Assembly (NCBI GenBank): GCA_046727175.1
Contig: JBKPCD010000301.1
Location: 1 to 19,893, forward strand
Source of the DNA: JBKPCD01 sp046727175
Lineage (GTDB): Bacteria > Acidobacteriota > Vicinamibacteria > Vicinamibacterales > 2-12-FULL-66-21
Reading direction: 5' to 3'
DNA length: 19,893 nucleotides
Shown: piece by piece, positions 7,341 through 14,092 of the stretch
Layout of the letters: each line of letters starts with the position of its first letter
Numbering within the stretch: position 1 is the first letter of the stretch
Position numbers and translations under genes: made by a program
The notes under the pieces: model-generated
What the model was told of the DNA's origin: nothing
The model's database searches: none
The model's input: only the letters and a program-made list of their open reading frames with translations

Positions 7341-7485
7341 ATGAACACACCGCAGCGTGCTGTCTGGGACGGCCATCCCGTCGTGTGGCAATGCTTTCGA
7401 ACTGCGCAAGCCGAAGGGTTTGCGCGAGCTGCACGCAGTCTGTTGCCTCGACCCTCACAGATGTGGGTACGAATTGCGTCTCTAG
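7341..7485 (+). pseudogene. Frameshifted 5' copy A of a small hypothetical gene
   Basis: ATG 7341 starts MNTPQRAVWDGHPV. Compared with copy B at 8005, two bases are missing shortly after, and the frame that then matches reads AFELRKPKGLRELHAVC...GYELRL to TAG 7483-7485. The AVWDGHPV start and a WELRL-like motif belong to a small hypothetical family that I recall but cannot name. The duplication includes about 50 bases upstream of the start. Neither frame yields a full-length product. Confidence 0.5.
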
Positions 7486-7729
7486 AAGTGAACGGGCTGA
7501 TGTGGCGAACCCTGACGATGCTGACGATGAAGTTCGAGGTGCCGCGCCCGTTCCAGCGCCCGATGATGCGCACTCGGTATTGACAAATTGGCGGCACCGA
7601 TAAGGGTAGCGAACTCCCCGCGATCTCGCGATAGCCGGGGAGGCAGATTCGGCTCCCTCTGGCCCGAGGAGTCAGTGCGAGGACCACGGAGCGCATCGCT
7701 CCGAAATCTGGTGGATTTGGTGCGAGCGG

Positions 7730-7882
7730 TCAGGCCTCTCTGAACGCGTGGGGCGTCAGACCGGTCCACCGCCGGAACGATCGGTGGAACGCCGCGGGTT
7801 CGGAATACTGGAGGAAGAACGCGATGTCGGCGATGCTCAGGCTGCGACCCTGAAGCAAGGCGCGCGCGAGGGTTCGTGCGGT
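7730..7882 (-). pseudogene. C-terminal fragment of an AraC-family regulator
   Basis: The frame encodes the last 50 residues of an AraC/XylS-type DNA-binding domain: TARTLARALLQGRSLSIADIAFFLQYSEPAAFHRSFRRWTG...FREA, ending at TGA (7730-7732). The second helix-turn-helix (IADIAFFLQYSEPAAFHRSFRRW) is clear. An in-frame stop at 7883-7885 lies directly upstream and the DNA before it is unrelated, so roughly 85% of a normal regulator of about 330 residues is gone. It cannot be functional as a regulator. Confidence 0.75.
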
Positions 7883-8004
7883 CTATGCCAGGCAGCGCCG
7901 CGGCGAAGCCGTGCACCGCGTAGAACACCGGCCTCATTCCGGGCCTTGGTATGCAGATTCTGCGACTCACCCTTAAGCCGCGTCTCCGTGCTACCGTCAG
8001 CGCC

Positions 8005-8106
8005 ATGGGCACCTTGCAGCGCGCCGTTTGGGACGGCCACCCAGTCCAGCTCGGTAATGCCTTCGAACTGCCCAAACGGGAGGGTGGACGCGCCTCGCAA
8101 CGGTAA
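8005..8106 (+). pseudogene. 5' copy B of the small hypothetical gene
   Basis: ATG 8005 opens MGTLQRAVWDGHPVQLGNAFELPK, matching copy A (7341) over the first 24 codons and the preceding 50 bases. The similarity then ends and an unrelated tail stops at TAA 8104-8106, 9 bases before the next GTG. It is a truncated paralogue. Its leader may now act as a promoter or leader peptide for the TPR gene immediately downstream. Confidence 0.45.
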
Positions 8107-8115
8107 GATCCCGCC

Positions 8116-8616
8116 GTGCGTGACCCTCTTGTCAGGGCGGGGGGACTTATCGCGTCCGGTGTCTACGCGGCGTTCATCGTGTGGCTGCACGTGACGCAGC
8201 CGCAGACCATCGCGCAAGTGACCGGCGGCCTCGCGTCGTCCGTTGGGGCTTACCGTGCCGATCCGCAGGCGTTCGCGGACGGCCTGCAGTTCTTCCGTCG
8301 AGATCAGTTCATCGAGGCCCGGGCCGCCCTCATGCGCGCCGATCCCGCCGAGCGTGACCCTCAAACCCAGTTCTACGTTGCTTACTCGTATTACAGAGAG
8401 GGCTGGCGCCGGCTGTACCGCGACGACACACTCTACGCGCGTGGATTGGTAGCCGTAGAGAAGGCGATTCGGCTCGCGCCGAACGGTCGCCTCGTGATCG
8501 ATGATCCGAACCTCGGGATGCACTCGGCCGACGAGCTGAAGACGGAACTCGAACGCGGGCTGAAGACAGACCGGTCGGACTTCAATCCGCTGAAAATGTT
8601 CGAGAAACGGAAATGA
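8116..8616 (+). CDS. TPR-like protein with N-terminal membrane anchor
   Basis: This 166-residue protein has a hydrophobic segment near the N-terminus (GGLIASGVYAAFIVWLHV, about 9-26) and then a helical region (about 50-130) with tetratricopeptide-like pairs: AFADGLQFFRRDQFIEARAALMRADPAERDPQTQFYVAYSYYREG, then LYARGLVAVEKAIRLAPNG. It is probably an anchored extracytoplasmic protein-interaction module. The start is GTG 8116; the ribosome-binding site is weak. It overlaps the next gene by ATGA (8613-8616), so they are translationally coupled and probably act together. I do not recognise a named family beyond TPR. Confidence 0.75.
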   Translation: MRDPLVRAGGLIASGVYAAFIVWLHVTQPQTIAQVTGGLASSVGAYRADPQAFADGLQFFRRDQFIEARAALMRADPAERDPQTQFYVAYSYYREGWRRLYRDDTLYARGLVAVEKAIRLAPNGRLVIDDPNLGMHSADELKTELERGLKTDRSDFNPLKMFEKRK

Positions 8617-9260
8617 GCGCGGCACGCGAAGCGTTGGGACTGCCGCTCGTTTTCCTCACGGTGACGCTGCTCGGCGGTCTACAGCCCGGAACGCCGTTCG
8701 CGCTGACGGGACCCTCGCTCTTCTCTCTGGTTCTGGCGGCCATGTTGTTCGCCGCCCTCGTCCGAAGCGGCGCGGTGATGCCCGATCGGCTGCTGCACGC
8801 CTCGCGAGGCCTTCTTGCAAACGCGAACGGCGCAGTCGTGCTGGTCGCGCTCTTTGCTGCCTCGGCACAGCTGCTCACCCTGCTTACGCCACGCACCGGT
8901 CTGCCGCTGTTCTTCGTCGATATCTTTCTGTTCGTCCTTCTCTGGAACACGCTCATCGCCATGCCTGATCGCGGGCGGCTCCTGCGCAGCCTTGCCGTGA
9001 TCCTCGGGGCAGCCTTCGTCTTGAAGTTCGTCATCTTGGCGGGACTCGCCGATCCGAACGGCAGCCGCGTACGGCGAGTCCTCGTTGCGTTGTTCGATGT
9101 CGGAACGTTCGGCACGGTGTCTCAGGAAGTGCAGCATCCGGCGGCAGGGTACCTGGCCTTTCTTGCCGCCGCGCTGTTCCTCGTCGGCGTAGCCACGCTG
9201 CCGACGCGAGAAGAGTCGTCTGGAACCGGGCTCGAGCGTGCGCGCGCCCGGCCCGCGTGA
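8613..9260 (+). CDS. Hypothetical polytopic membrane protein
   Basis: This 215-residue protein has about six hydrophobic segments: near 8-22, 32-52, 68-92, 100-118, 124-146 and 173-192. It contains no motif I can tie to a known transporter or enzyme. Its start ATG is embedded in the stop of the TPR gene (ATGA), the only direct hint of function: the pair probably forms a membrane complex with a TPR partner facing outward. The C-terminus is hydrophilic and Arg-rich. Third-position GC is high and the frame is clean, so the gene looks intact despite its decayed surroundings. Confidence 0.75.
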   Translation: MSAAREALGLPLVFLTVTLLGGLQPGTPFALTGPSLFSLVLAAMLFAALVRSGAVMPDRLLHASRGLLANANGAVVLVALFAASAQLLTLLTPRTGLPLFFVDIFLFVLLWNTLIAMPDRGRLLRSLAVILGAAFVLKFVILAGLADPNGSRVRRVLVALFDVGTFGTVSQEVQHPAAGYLAFLAAALFLVGVATLPTREESSGTGLERARARPA

Positions 9261-9329
9261 ACGTTAGCGAAGATAAAAGAGAGGGTGATGCACGACGGCG
9301 ATTGGCCGCTGGTGAATATGGACGCGCAA

Positions 9330-9785
9330 CCCGAAAACGCATGGGGATGGCTGGAGCCCGAGCGACGACACATCAGGTTCCAGAGCGGTGAGCTTGCGGG
9401 GCTCATGGTCCCGGATGTGCCGCGGATGGCACTGAAGTGGGCGTCGCGTTTACTGGAGACATCGCGGCCTTCGCACAGCCAACCGTGCTGGACGGGCATC
9501 TGTTCGTCGGCAGCGCGGGCGGGGCCGTCCATGCGCTCGACGCTGCCACCGGCAGCATCCAGTGGATGCTTCAGGCCGACGGCCCCGCGCGTTCCGCGAT
9601 CTTGCGGTGCCCTCGGAGAGCGCCACGCGCTGCTGTTCAGCGATCAGATCGGCTGGCTCTATGCCGTCGACGCGGAAGCCGGAACGCTCATCTGGAAGAA
9701 GCGCGTCGAGGATCACGAGGCTGCGAGACCTACGGGCGCGTCGATCGTTCTCGACGGCATCGTGTTCATACCGGTCGCGTCATAG
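9330..9785 (+). pseudogene. Second PVA dehydrogenase-like fragment, frameshifted
   Basis: This DNA is a diverged paralogue of the remnant at 3948-4184. It starts abruptly near 9330 (WGW-LEPE), and a one-base insertion and a one-base deletion cancel within 30 bases. Then come RFQSGELAGL and LKWA, where one missing base shifts the frame to AFTGDIAAFAQPTVLDGHLFVG...HALDAATGSIQW and PARSAIL. A second shift leads to LGERHALLFSDQIGWLYAVDAEAGTLIWKKRVEDHEAARPTGASIV and IVFIPVAS. It ends at TAG 9783-9785, 9 bases before core 3, where family members continue. Both ends and the reading frame are broken, so it is non-functional. It extends about 220 bases further into the propeller than the copy at 3607. 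Confidence 0.75.
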
Positions 9786-9794
9786 GAGTTCAAG

Positions 9795-9844
9795 TTAAAA
9801 TCCCGTAGTCTGACGGCCGCGCGGATTCGATCCCCGCCCCGGCA
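9795..9844 (+). repeat. Diverged tRNA-Leu 3'-half, attachment core 3
   Basis: Third copy of the tRNA-Leu(UAA) 3' half, with five substitutions and one single-base deletion relative to core 1 over 51 positions. One change opens the top T-stem pair (GCGGA against CCCGC). It has no 5' tRNA half. It marks the right end of the accessory region; the DNA beyond it carries largely intact chromosomal-type genes. Confidence 0.75.
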
Positions 9845-9973
9845 GATCAATCGGCGGTCGACAATCATTGGTCTCAAACTCAGGGTGATAGTCCGATACT
9901 CCTCGTCGCTCCGCTCTCAAGCCGTCGCCACGTATTTCGCGCGCGTGGGGCTGGTCAGCCGTTTGGTACGTCG

Positions 9974-11911
9974 GTGACGTTCTGGATCGATTCGCGCGAT
10001 CGACTCTGGATCACCCTGCTCGCCGGTTTCTTCGTGTTCGGACTCGCCGCGTCCTGGCAGCGGTGGGGTAATCCCGTCGTCGATATCGGACGCGAGATGA
10101 ATCAGCCACTGCGGCTGGCGGACGGCGAGATGCTGTACTCGGACGTCCGCCACATCTACGGTCCGCTGTCGCCGTGGCTGCATGCAGCGCTGTTTCGGCT
10201 CCTCGGCCCATCGCTGACGATTCTCTACGTGGACGGCATCCTCAGCGCGATCTGTGTGCTCGCCCTGGCGTACTGGCTTGCGCGTCAAGTCATGAATCCG
10301 CTGGCGGCGGGAGCCGCGACGATGAACGTGATGTGGCTGTGCGTGTTCAAACCAGCCGGGAACTACATCCTGCCGTATTCGTACAACGCACTGCACGGAA
10401 CAGTTCTCGGTCTTCTGACGCTCGCGATCCTCGTGACGGCACTGAAGCGGACGCGCATGCCCGGCGATCCCGACGGCCGACGTCCGCGCGCGAGCATGCG
10501 CCACGACGGTCCCAGTGCCACGGGCCGCGAGCATCGAAGCCCGGGCCCTGAGCTCCGATCCCCGAGCGGTCGACTTTTTCTGCTGGCGGGAATCCTCGCT
10601 GGCGTGGTGATGGTGACCAAAACCGAGATGGGCATCGCGACGGTGGCCGCGGGCGTCACCGCCGCTGTCCTGGCGTCGCCATTTAGTGTTCGGCGCAGCG
10701 CCGCGCTGACGGCTGTCTTCCTGATGCCGGTCGTGTGCCTCACCGTCGCCGTGTACGGGTGGATTGCCGCGCGTGTGGGCTGGTCCACGCTGGCGTCCGA
10801 CAGTTGGCTCCTGCCATACAACATGCCGCAGGAGCTCGCGTACTTCAACAGCCACGTCTCGGGGCTCGCCGATCCGCTCAGATCGCTTGGGCGGATGCTC
10901 ATCGCGCTCGCGAAGCTTGGAATCATTGCCGCCGTCGTCGCAGCGATCAGCGGCATCGTGGCCACGAGGCAGCGGCCTCCGGGCGACGGCGGGAGAGGCA
11001 CGAGCAGCGACGGCCGAGCGACGGCAATCGTGTCACGTCCGTGGCGTCTGCTCGCCGCGGCAGTGATCTTGTTGATCGTGATGTCGGTCACGACCGGCGT
11101 CGACAGAGACAAGGGCCCGTACCTCGCGATGCCTCTGCTGCTCGTTGGATTTCTGGCGATGCTGGCCCGCGACGCGATGAAGTCGCGTGAGAAAGCCGTC
11201 GATACTCGAGTCTTGATCTGCCTGACCGTGTACGCGCTCGCGAGCCTCGCGCGCATGATCCTGCACGTGCGCAGCGGAGGAGCGTACGCATCGTACCTGC
11301 TTCCCGTTTCGATCATCATCTTCATGTTCTTATGGGTGGGTCCGTTTGCCGAGCGGTTCAGGAATCCTCGCGCCTCGCGTGCGGCTCGTGCGATCGCAGT
11401 GGGGCTCATGCTGGTCGTCGCGATCGGAAATGCAGGGCTGCTGGCGTTTCGCTACAGGACGCGTAACACTGGCCGGATCGCCACTGCACGAGGAACGTTG
11501 ATCACCGAGCCCGACATCGGGCATGCCTTCAACGAGGCACTCGCATACCTCGAGAGCCATACAAGAGTCGGCGATTTCGTGGCGGTCATGCCCGAAGGCA
11601 CTTCGCTCGATTTCCTCACGGACCGGCGAAACCCTTTGCGCGACGAGATCACCATACCGGGTGCGCTGGACGCAACGGGAGAGGCTCGAGCGATCCAGCG
11701 TCTGCAGGACACGGGCACCCGCCTCGTCCTGATCACGAATCGTCCGACCGCCGAATTCGGAGCCGTCGCGTTCGGACGCGACTACTGTCAGCGCTTGATG
11801 CAGTGGATCGACGGCCACTATGCGCTGTGCGCCATCTTCGGACCAGTGAAGAATCCTGGACTCCAGATTGGAGACAGGCCATTCTTTATTCGCGCCTATT
11901 GCAGACGATAG
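9974..11911 (+). CDS. GT39/ArnT-like membrane glycosyltransferase
   Basis: This 645-residue protein looks like a GT-C fold glycosyltransferase (PMT/ArnT-like, family 39 type), which transfers a sugar from a polyprenyl-phosphate donor on the outer face of the inner membrane. After TM1 (about 11-27), the first extracytoplasmic loop contains VVDIGREMNQPLRLADGEMLYSDVRHIYGPL; its Asp (about 37) is in the place of the catalytic acidic residue of this fold. At least nine more TM segments follow to about residue 495, then a soluble C-terminal domain. Two hydrophilic Arg/Gly/Pro-rich insertions (about 160-195 and 335-358) are unusual. GTG 9974 is used; the ribosome-binding site is poor and the true start may differ slightly. 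The acceptor substrate is unknown. The SNase gene follows on the same strand after 48 bases. Confidence 0.75.
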   Translation: MTFWIDSRDRLWITLLAGFFVFGLAASWQRWGNPVVDIGREMNQPLRLADGEMLYSDVRHIYGPLSPWLHAALFRLLGPSLTILYVDGILSAICVLALAYWLARQVMNPLAAGAATMNVMWLCVFKPAGNYILPYSYNALHGTVLGLLTLAILVTALKRTRMPGDPDGRRPRASMRHDGPSATGREHRSPGPELRSPSGRLFLLAGILAGVVMVTKTEMGIATVAAGVTAAVLASPFSVRRSAALTAVFLMPVVCLTVAVYGWIAARVGWSTLASDSWLLPYNMPQELAYFNSHVSGLADPLRSLGRMLIALAKLGIIAAVVAAISGIVATRQRPPGDGGRGTSSDGRATAIVSRPWRLLAAAVILLIVMSVTTGVDRDKGPYLAMPLLLVGFLAMLARDAMKSREKAVDTRVLICLTVYALASLARMILHVRSGGAYASYLLPVSIIIFMFLWVGPFAERFRNPRASRAARAIAVGLMLVVAIGNAGLLAFRYRTRNTGRIATARGTLITEPDIGHAFNEALAYLESHTRVGDFVAVMPEGTSLDFLTDRRNPLRDEITIPGALDATGEARAIQRLQDTGTRLVLITNRPTAEFGAVAFGRDYCQRLMQWIDGHYALCAIFGPVKNPGLQIGDRPFFIRAYCRR

Positions 11912-11959
11912 CTGCGGTTCGCCGCCGATGACGCAGACAGCAAATCGCGGGAGGAAACG

Positions 11960-12487
11960 ATGTCGATGCTGTTGACGCTCGTCCTTACGACAGTGTTCGT
12001 GCCGCAGCTCCCGACGTCCAGGGCGCAGGAGGGGCTCCTGCTCATGAAAGAAGAAGTGTTCACTGCCGTCGTCCGCCAAATCGTCGATGGCGATTCGCTT
12101 GTCGTCAGAGAGGGGCAGCAGAACATTCACATCCATCTCGATGGCATCGATGCCCCGGAGCTGGCCCAGACGGGCGGCGCTGAGGCCAAAGCATTTCTGG
12201 ATGAATTCGCCCAAGGTCAGAACGTCATCGTTCATTTGCGTCGGCGTGGTCGCGCCACCGAGGAAGGGCTCGCTCGAGTGGAACTACGCGGGATGGACCT
12301 GAGCGTCGAGTTGGTTCGTCGCGGCCTGGCGTGGTACTGCCCACGCCAGGTGGACGATGCAGACCTGGTTGCGGCAGAGAGAAGCGCGCAAGAAGCGAAA
12401 CGAGGTATTTGGAGCGTGTCCGGACCGATGCCGCCGTGGCGCTATCGAGGCACGAATGCTTGTTGGCAGGAACGGGTCGGATCGTGA
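11960..12487 (+). CDS. Secreted SNase-fold (thermonuclease-like) protein
   Basis: This 175-residue protein has an N-terminal signal-like sequence (about 1-22) and a staphylococcal-nuclease (TNase) domain: IVDGDSLVV (41-49), HLDGIDAPEL (59-68), EEGLARVEL (101-109), ELVRRGLAWY (117-126) and a final AERSAQEAKRGIW helix (139-151). The calcium-site acids are kept (D45, D64, E67, matching D21, D40, E43 of S. aureus nuclease). The two catalytic arginines are not: R35 is H59 and R87 is E102 in my manual alignment. The protein may be a weak nuclease or a binding protein. ATG 11960 has GGAGG at 11950-11954. It is probably co-transcribed with the glycosyltransferase upstream and converges with the lipoprotein gene downstream. 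Confidence 0.85.
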   Translation: MSMLLTLVLTTVFVPQLPTSRAQEGLLLMKEEVFTAVVRQIVDGDSLVVREGQQNIHIHLDGIDAPELAQTGGAEAKAFLDEFAQGQNVIVHLRRRGRATEEGLARVELRGMDLSVELVRRGLAWYCPRQVDDADLVAAERSAQEAKRGIWSVSGPMPPWRYRGTNACWQERVGS

Positions 12488-12514
12488 GGAACGGCAGGTT
12501 GGCTGGAGCCAAGC

Positions 12515-12973
12515 TCATTGCTTGACGAGATTCAGTCGACCTCCCGCGAAGGCTCCGGCGCACGAATCGGTTCCCGCGTACGTCCCAGTCATTCCCGTCG
12601 CGGTGATGTCCGTGGTGGATCCGCCAAAGGCGACCGCGCAATCCGGAAGATCGACAACGCTGCCGCGCGGAATCGCGACGGTGAACGCGAGCGTGTTGCC
12701 CGAAAGCGTTCCCGTGACGGTTCCCCCCGTGTAGACCGGCGCGCCGACGGACGTTGTCGCAACGACGGTTCCCGCCACCTTTTGACCGTCCTGGGTCAGC
12801 TGCCACGTCATGGTCAACTGAGGACGCAGGGAATCGGTCGCGCCACCAGACCAGGTTCCCGAGAGGTTCACCGTTGTCGTTCCACCACCAACGGTTGTGC
12901 TCCCGGTGGGCGTCGTAGCGCTGCACCCGGCGAGCGCGATCGCGAGAATGACGAGTACGCAGGACTGACGCAT
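12515..12973 (-). CDS. Small Thr/Gly-rich lipoprotein
   Basis: This 152-residue precursor has a clear type II signal peptide with lipobox LAGC (Cys 17), so it should be a membrane-anchored lipoprotein. A Thr/Gly linker (about 18-36) is followed by a beta-rich domain beginning LSGTWSGG and continuing with alternating hydrophobic strands (LTMTWQLTQDGQKVAGTVVATT, GTVTGTLSGNTLAFTV). This is the lipocalin- or META-like pattern common in secreted Acidobacteria-type proteins. Two cysteines (DLPDC, TDSC) could form a disulphide. No enzymatic motif is visible. The ATG at 12973 is natural for the signal peptide. It lies just downstream of the single-TM gene on the same strand. Confidence 0.8.
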   Translation of the reverse strand: MRQSCVLVILAIALAGCSATTPTGSTTVGGGTTTVNLSGTWSGGATDSLRPQLTMTWQLTQDGQKVAGTVVATTSVGAPVYTGGTVTGTLSGNTLAFTVAIPRGSVVDLPDCAVAFGGSTTDITATGMTGTYAGTDSCAGAFAGGRLNLVKQ

Positions 12974-12983
12974 ACGCGAGTCG

Positions 12984-13202
12984 TTACGAGGCAGGGCGGG
13001 CCTGTCCGGTGCCGTCCTCGCTCGAATTAGTACCGTTCCGGCGACGTTTCTGGAAATGCCAGATGGCGAACGCCGTCCCGCCTGCGAACATCGCGAGGTA
13101 CCAGGGCCAGCGTCGCCGTTCAGGCTCCTTCAACACACGTTCGAGGTGCCGGCGTGCGCTGTCGGTCGCCGGATCGCCCTCAAAATAGATCTCATCGCTC
13201 AT
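12984..13202 (-). CDS. Small single-TM hypothetical protein
   Basis: ATG 13202 opens a 72-residue protein: acidic N-terminus MSDEIYFEGDPATDSARRHLERVLKEPERRR, one TM segment WPWYLAMFAGGTAFAIWHF (about 32-50), then a basic patch KRRR. The basic residues after the helix suggest a cytoplasmic C-terminus. An upstream in-frame start at 13226 is possible but less likely. It precedes the lipoprotein gene by 10 bases, so the two probably share a promoter in the non-coding stretch beyond 13203. Function unknown. Confidence 0.65.
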   Translation of the reverse strand: MSDEIYFEGDPATDSARRHLERVLKEPERRRWPWYLAMFAGGTAFAIWHFQKRRRNGTNSSEDGTGQARPAS

Positions 13203-13641
13203 ACGCTCTCGACCCCGAGGCTGCAAACGAGAACGCGCTCAACTCCTTGATCTTAACCCGACTATGGCCGCACAGGCAGGGCTATACTTCGGCGTGACAC
13301 TGTTGCCGTCAAGTCTAACCTCGATGTGTGAGAAGTGGCTCTAGGCTCAGGGCCTTATCGGGATGCTGAAAGACGCATACTGATGGAAAATGGACGATGG
13401 GAAATGGCAAAACCCTATACATTTTGCCATCTCCCATTTGCCATTTCCCATCGGGCCGTCTTTTTTCAGCGGCCTGTCGGGCTCTGGGCTGGCCTGCTCA
13501 AGCCGGTGTCTGGCACCGAGCTGACGGATTCAGGGTCTGTGAGTTTTCCGCGGGTTCGATTCGAGCGACGAGTATTCCGGGAAGCCACAAGCTAAAAGCC
13601 GCGAGCCGATCGCCCTGAATTGGGGTACGGGCGGATGCAGG
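13203..13641. other. Non-coding region with low-complexity repeats
   Basis: This interval has no convincing gene. It must contain the promoter for the minus-strand pair 12984-13202/12515-12973. Its middle holds the hairpin listed at 13395-13466, embedded in repeated GGAAATGG/CCATTTCC words. Near 13584-13606 there is another word-repeat run (GCCACAAGCTAAAAGCCGCGAGCC). Both are clearly poorer in GC and simpler than the surrounding DNA. Confidence 0.5.
13395..13466 (+). repeat. Hairpin with two alternative 3' arms, followed by T-run
   Basis: The left arm CGATGGGAAATGGCAAA (13395-13411) pairs perfectly over 17 bp with TTTGCCATTTCCCATCG (13437-13453). The same left arm can instead pair with TTTTGCCATCTCCCAT (13422-13437), with one mismatch in 16. 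The two structures exclude each other. A T6 run at 13461-13466 follows the distal arm by 7 bases, so the outer hairpin looks like an intrinsic terminator on the + strand. It may equally be a dispersed low-complexity element; no gene ends directly upstream on this strand. Confidence 0.55.
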
Positions 13642-13842
13642 TCAGCCCCGATTGCCATGGCCGAAACGCCAACCGCAGTCCACACACTTGTAGAGAGCGA
13701 TGTGCGCCGCGCGAATCATCTGTTCGCTTCGTGTCGACCCGCATCGGTCGCAGCAGGGCGCTGCGGATTTTCGCGCGGTGGTGTGCGACTTATTTCGACC
13801 GACCACCCGTTCGCGCTGGGAGTCCGCGCTGTTTTCGGCCAT
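13642..13842 (-). CDS. Small zinc-ribbon protein
   Basis: This 66-residue frame from ATG 13842 has a basic linker and a C-terminal zinc ribbon: CCDRCGS (about 38-44) and YKCVDCGWRF (about 56-65), i.e. CxxC-x(16-20)-CxxC. Such ribbons bind one zinc and occur in small nucleic-acid-binding or adaptor proteins. A longer form starting at TTG 13917 is possible, but the extra N-terminus has no features. No strong ribosome-binding site was seen. It lies downstream of the SpoIIE phosphatase gene on the same strand, after a 250-base gap. Confidence 0.5.
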   Translation of the reverse strand: MAENSADSQRERVVGRNKSHTTARKSAAPCCDRCGSTRSEQMIRAAHIALYKCVDCGWRFGHGNRG

Positions 13843-14092
13843 AAGGCGATCAACGCCCTCGGGTGTGTGCGTCACGTGGGCGCTCACTGCACTCGACGTG
13901 CCAGGGCTTTTGCCCAACGGGATGCACGTATTGAAATTATTCAGAGACTGCTCGGGCGAACGCAGCCCGCGTCGAACTGCAATCGGCGCCAGTTTGGTCG
14001 TCGCGTCAGTCGCAGGCTGTTCCCCCTCGAGGAGTCGTGTCTAATATCGGGTGCAGGCGAGCTGAGCAATAGACATTCCTGTGAAGAATACC

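Larger units (their letters stand above)
4287..9844. mobile_element. Putative element 3 between cores 2 and 3
   Basis: About 5.6 kb lies between cores 2 and 3. It carries three intact-looking genes (permease, TPR protein, membrane protein), two or three small genes, and at least five gene fragments. It also contains a tRNA-Lys 3' fragment near its left side. No integrase is present. The density of truncations suggests an old, composite and decaying island. Whether it was ever one mobile unit cannot be decided from this sequence. Confidence 0.45.

Noticed and set aside
9917..10855. 312-residue minus-strand frame opposite the glycosyltransferase
   Set aside because: Low-complexity His/Arg-rich translation with no motifs; the + strand encodes clear TM helices.
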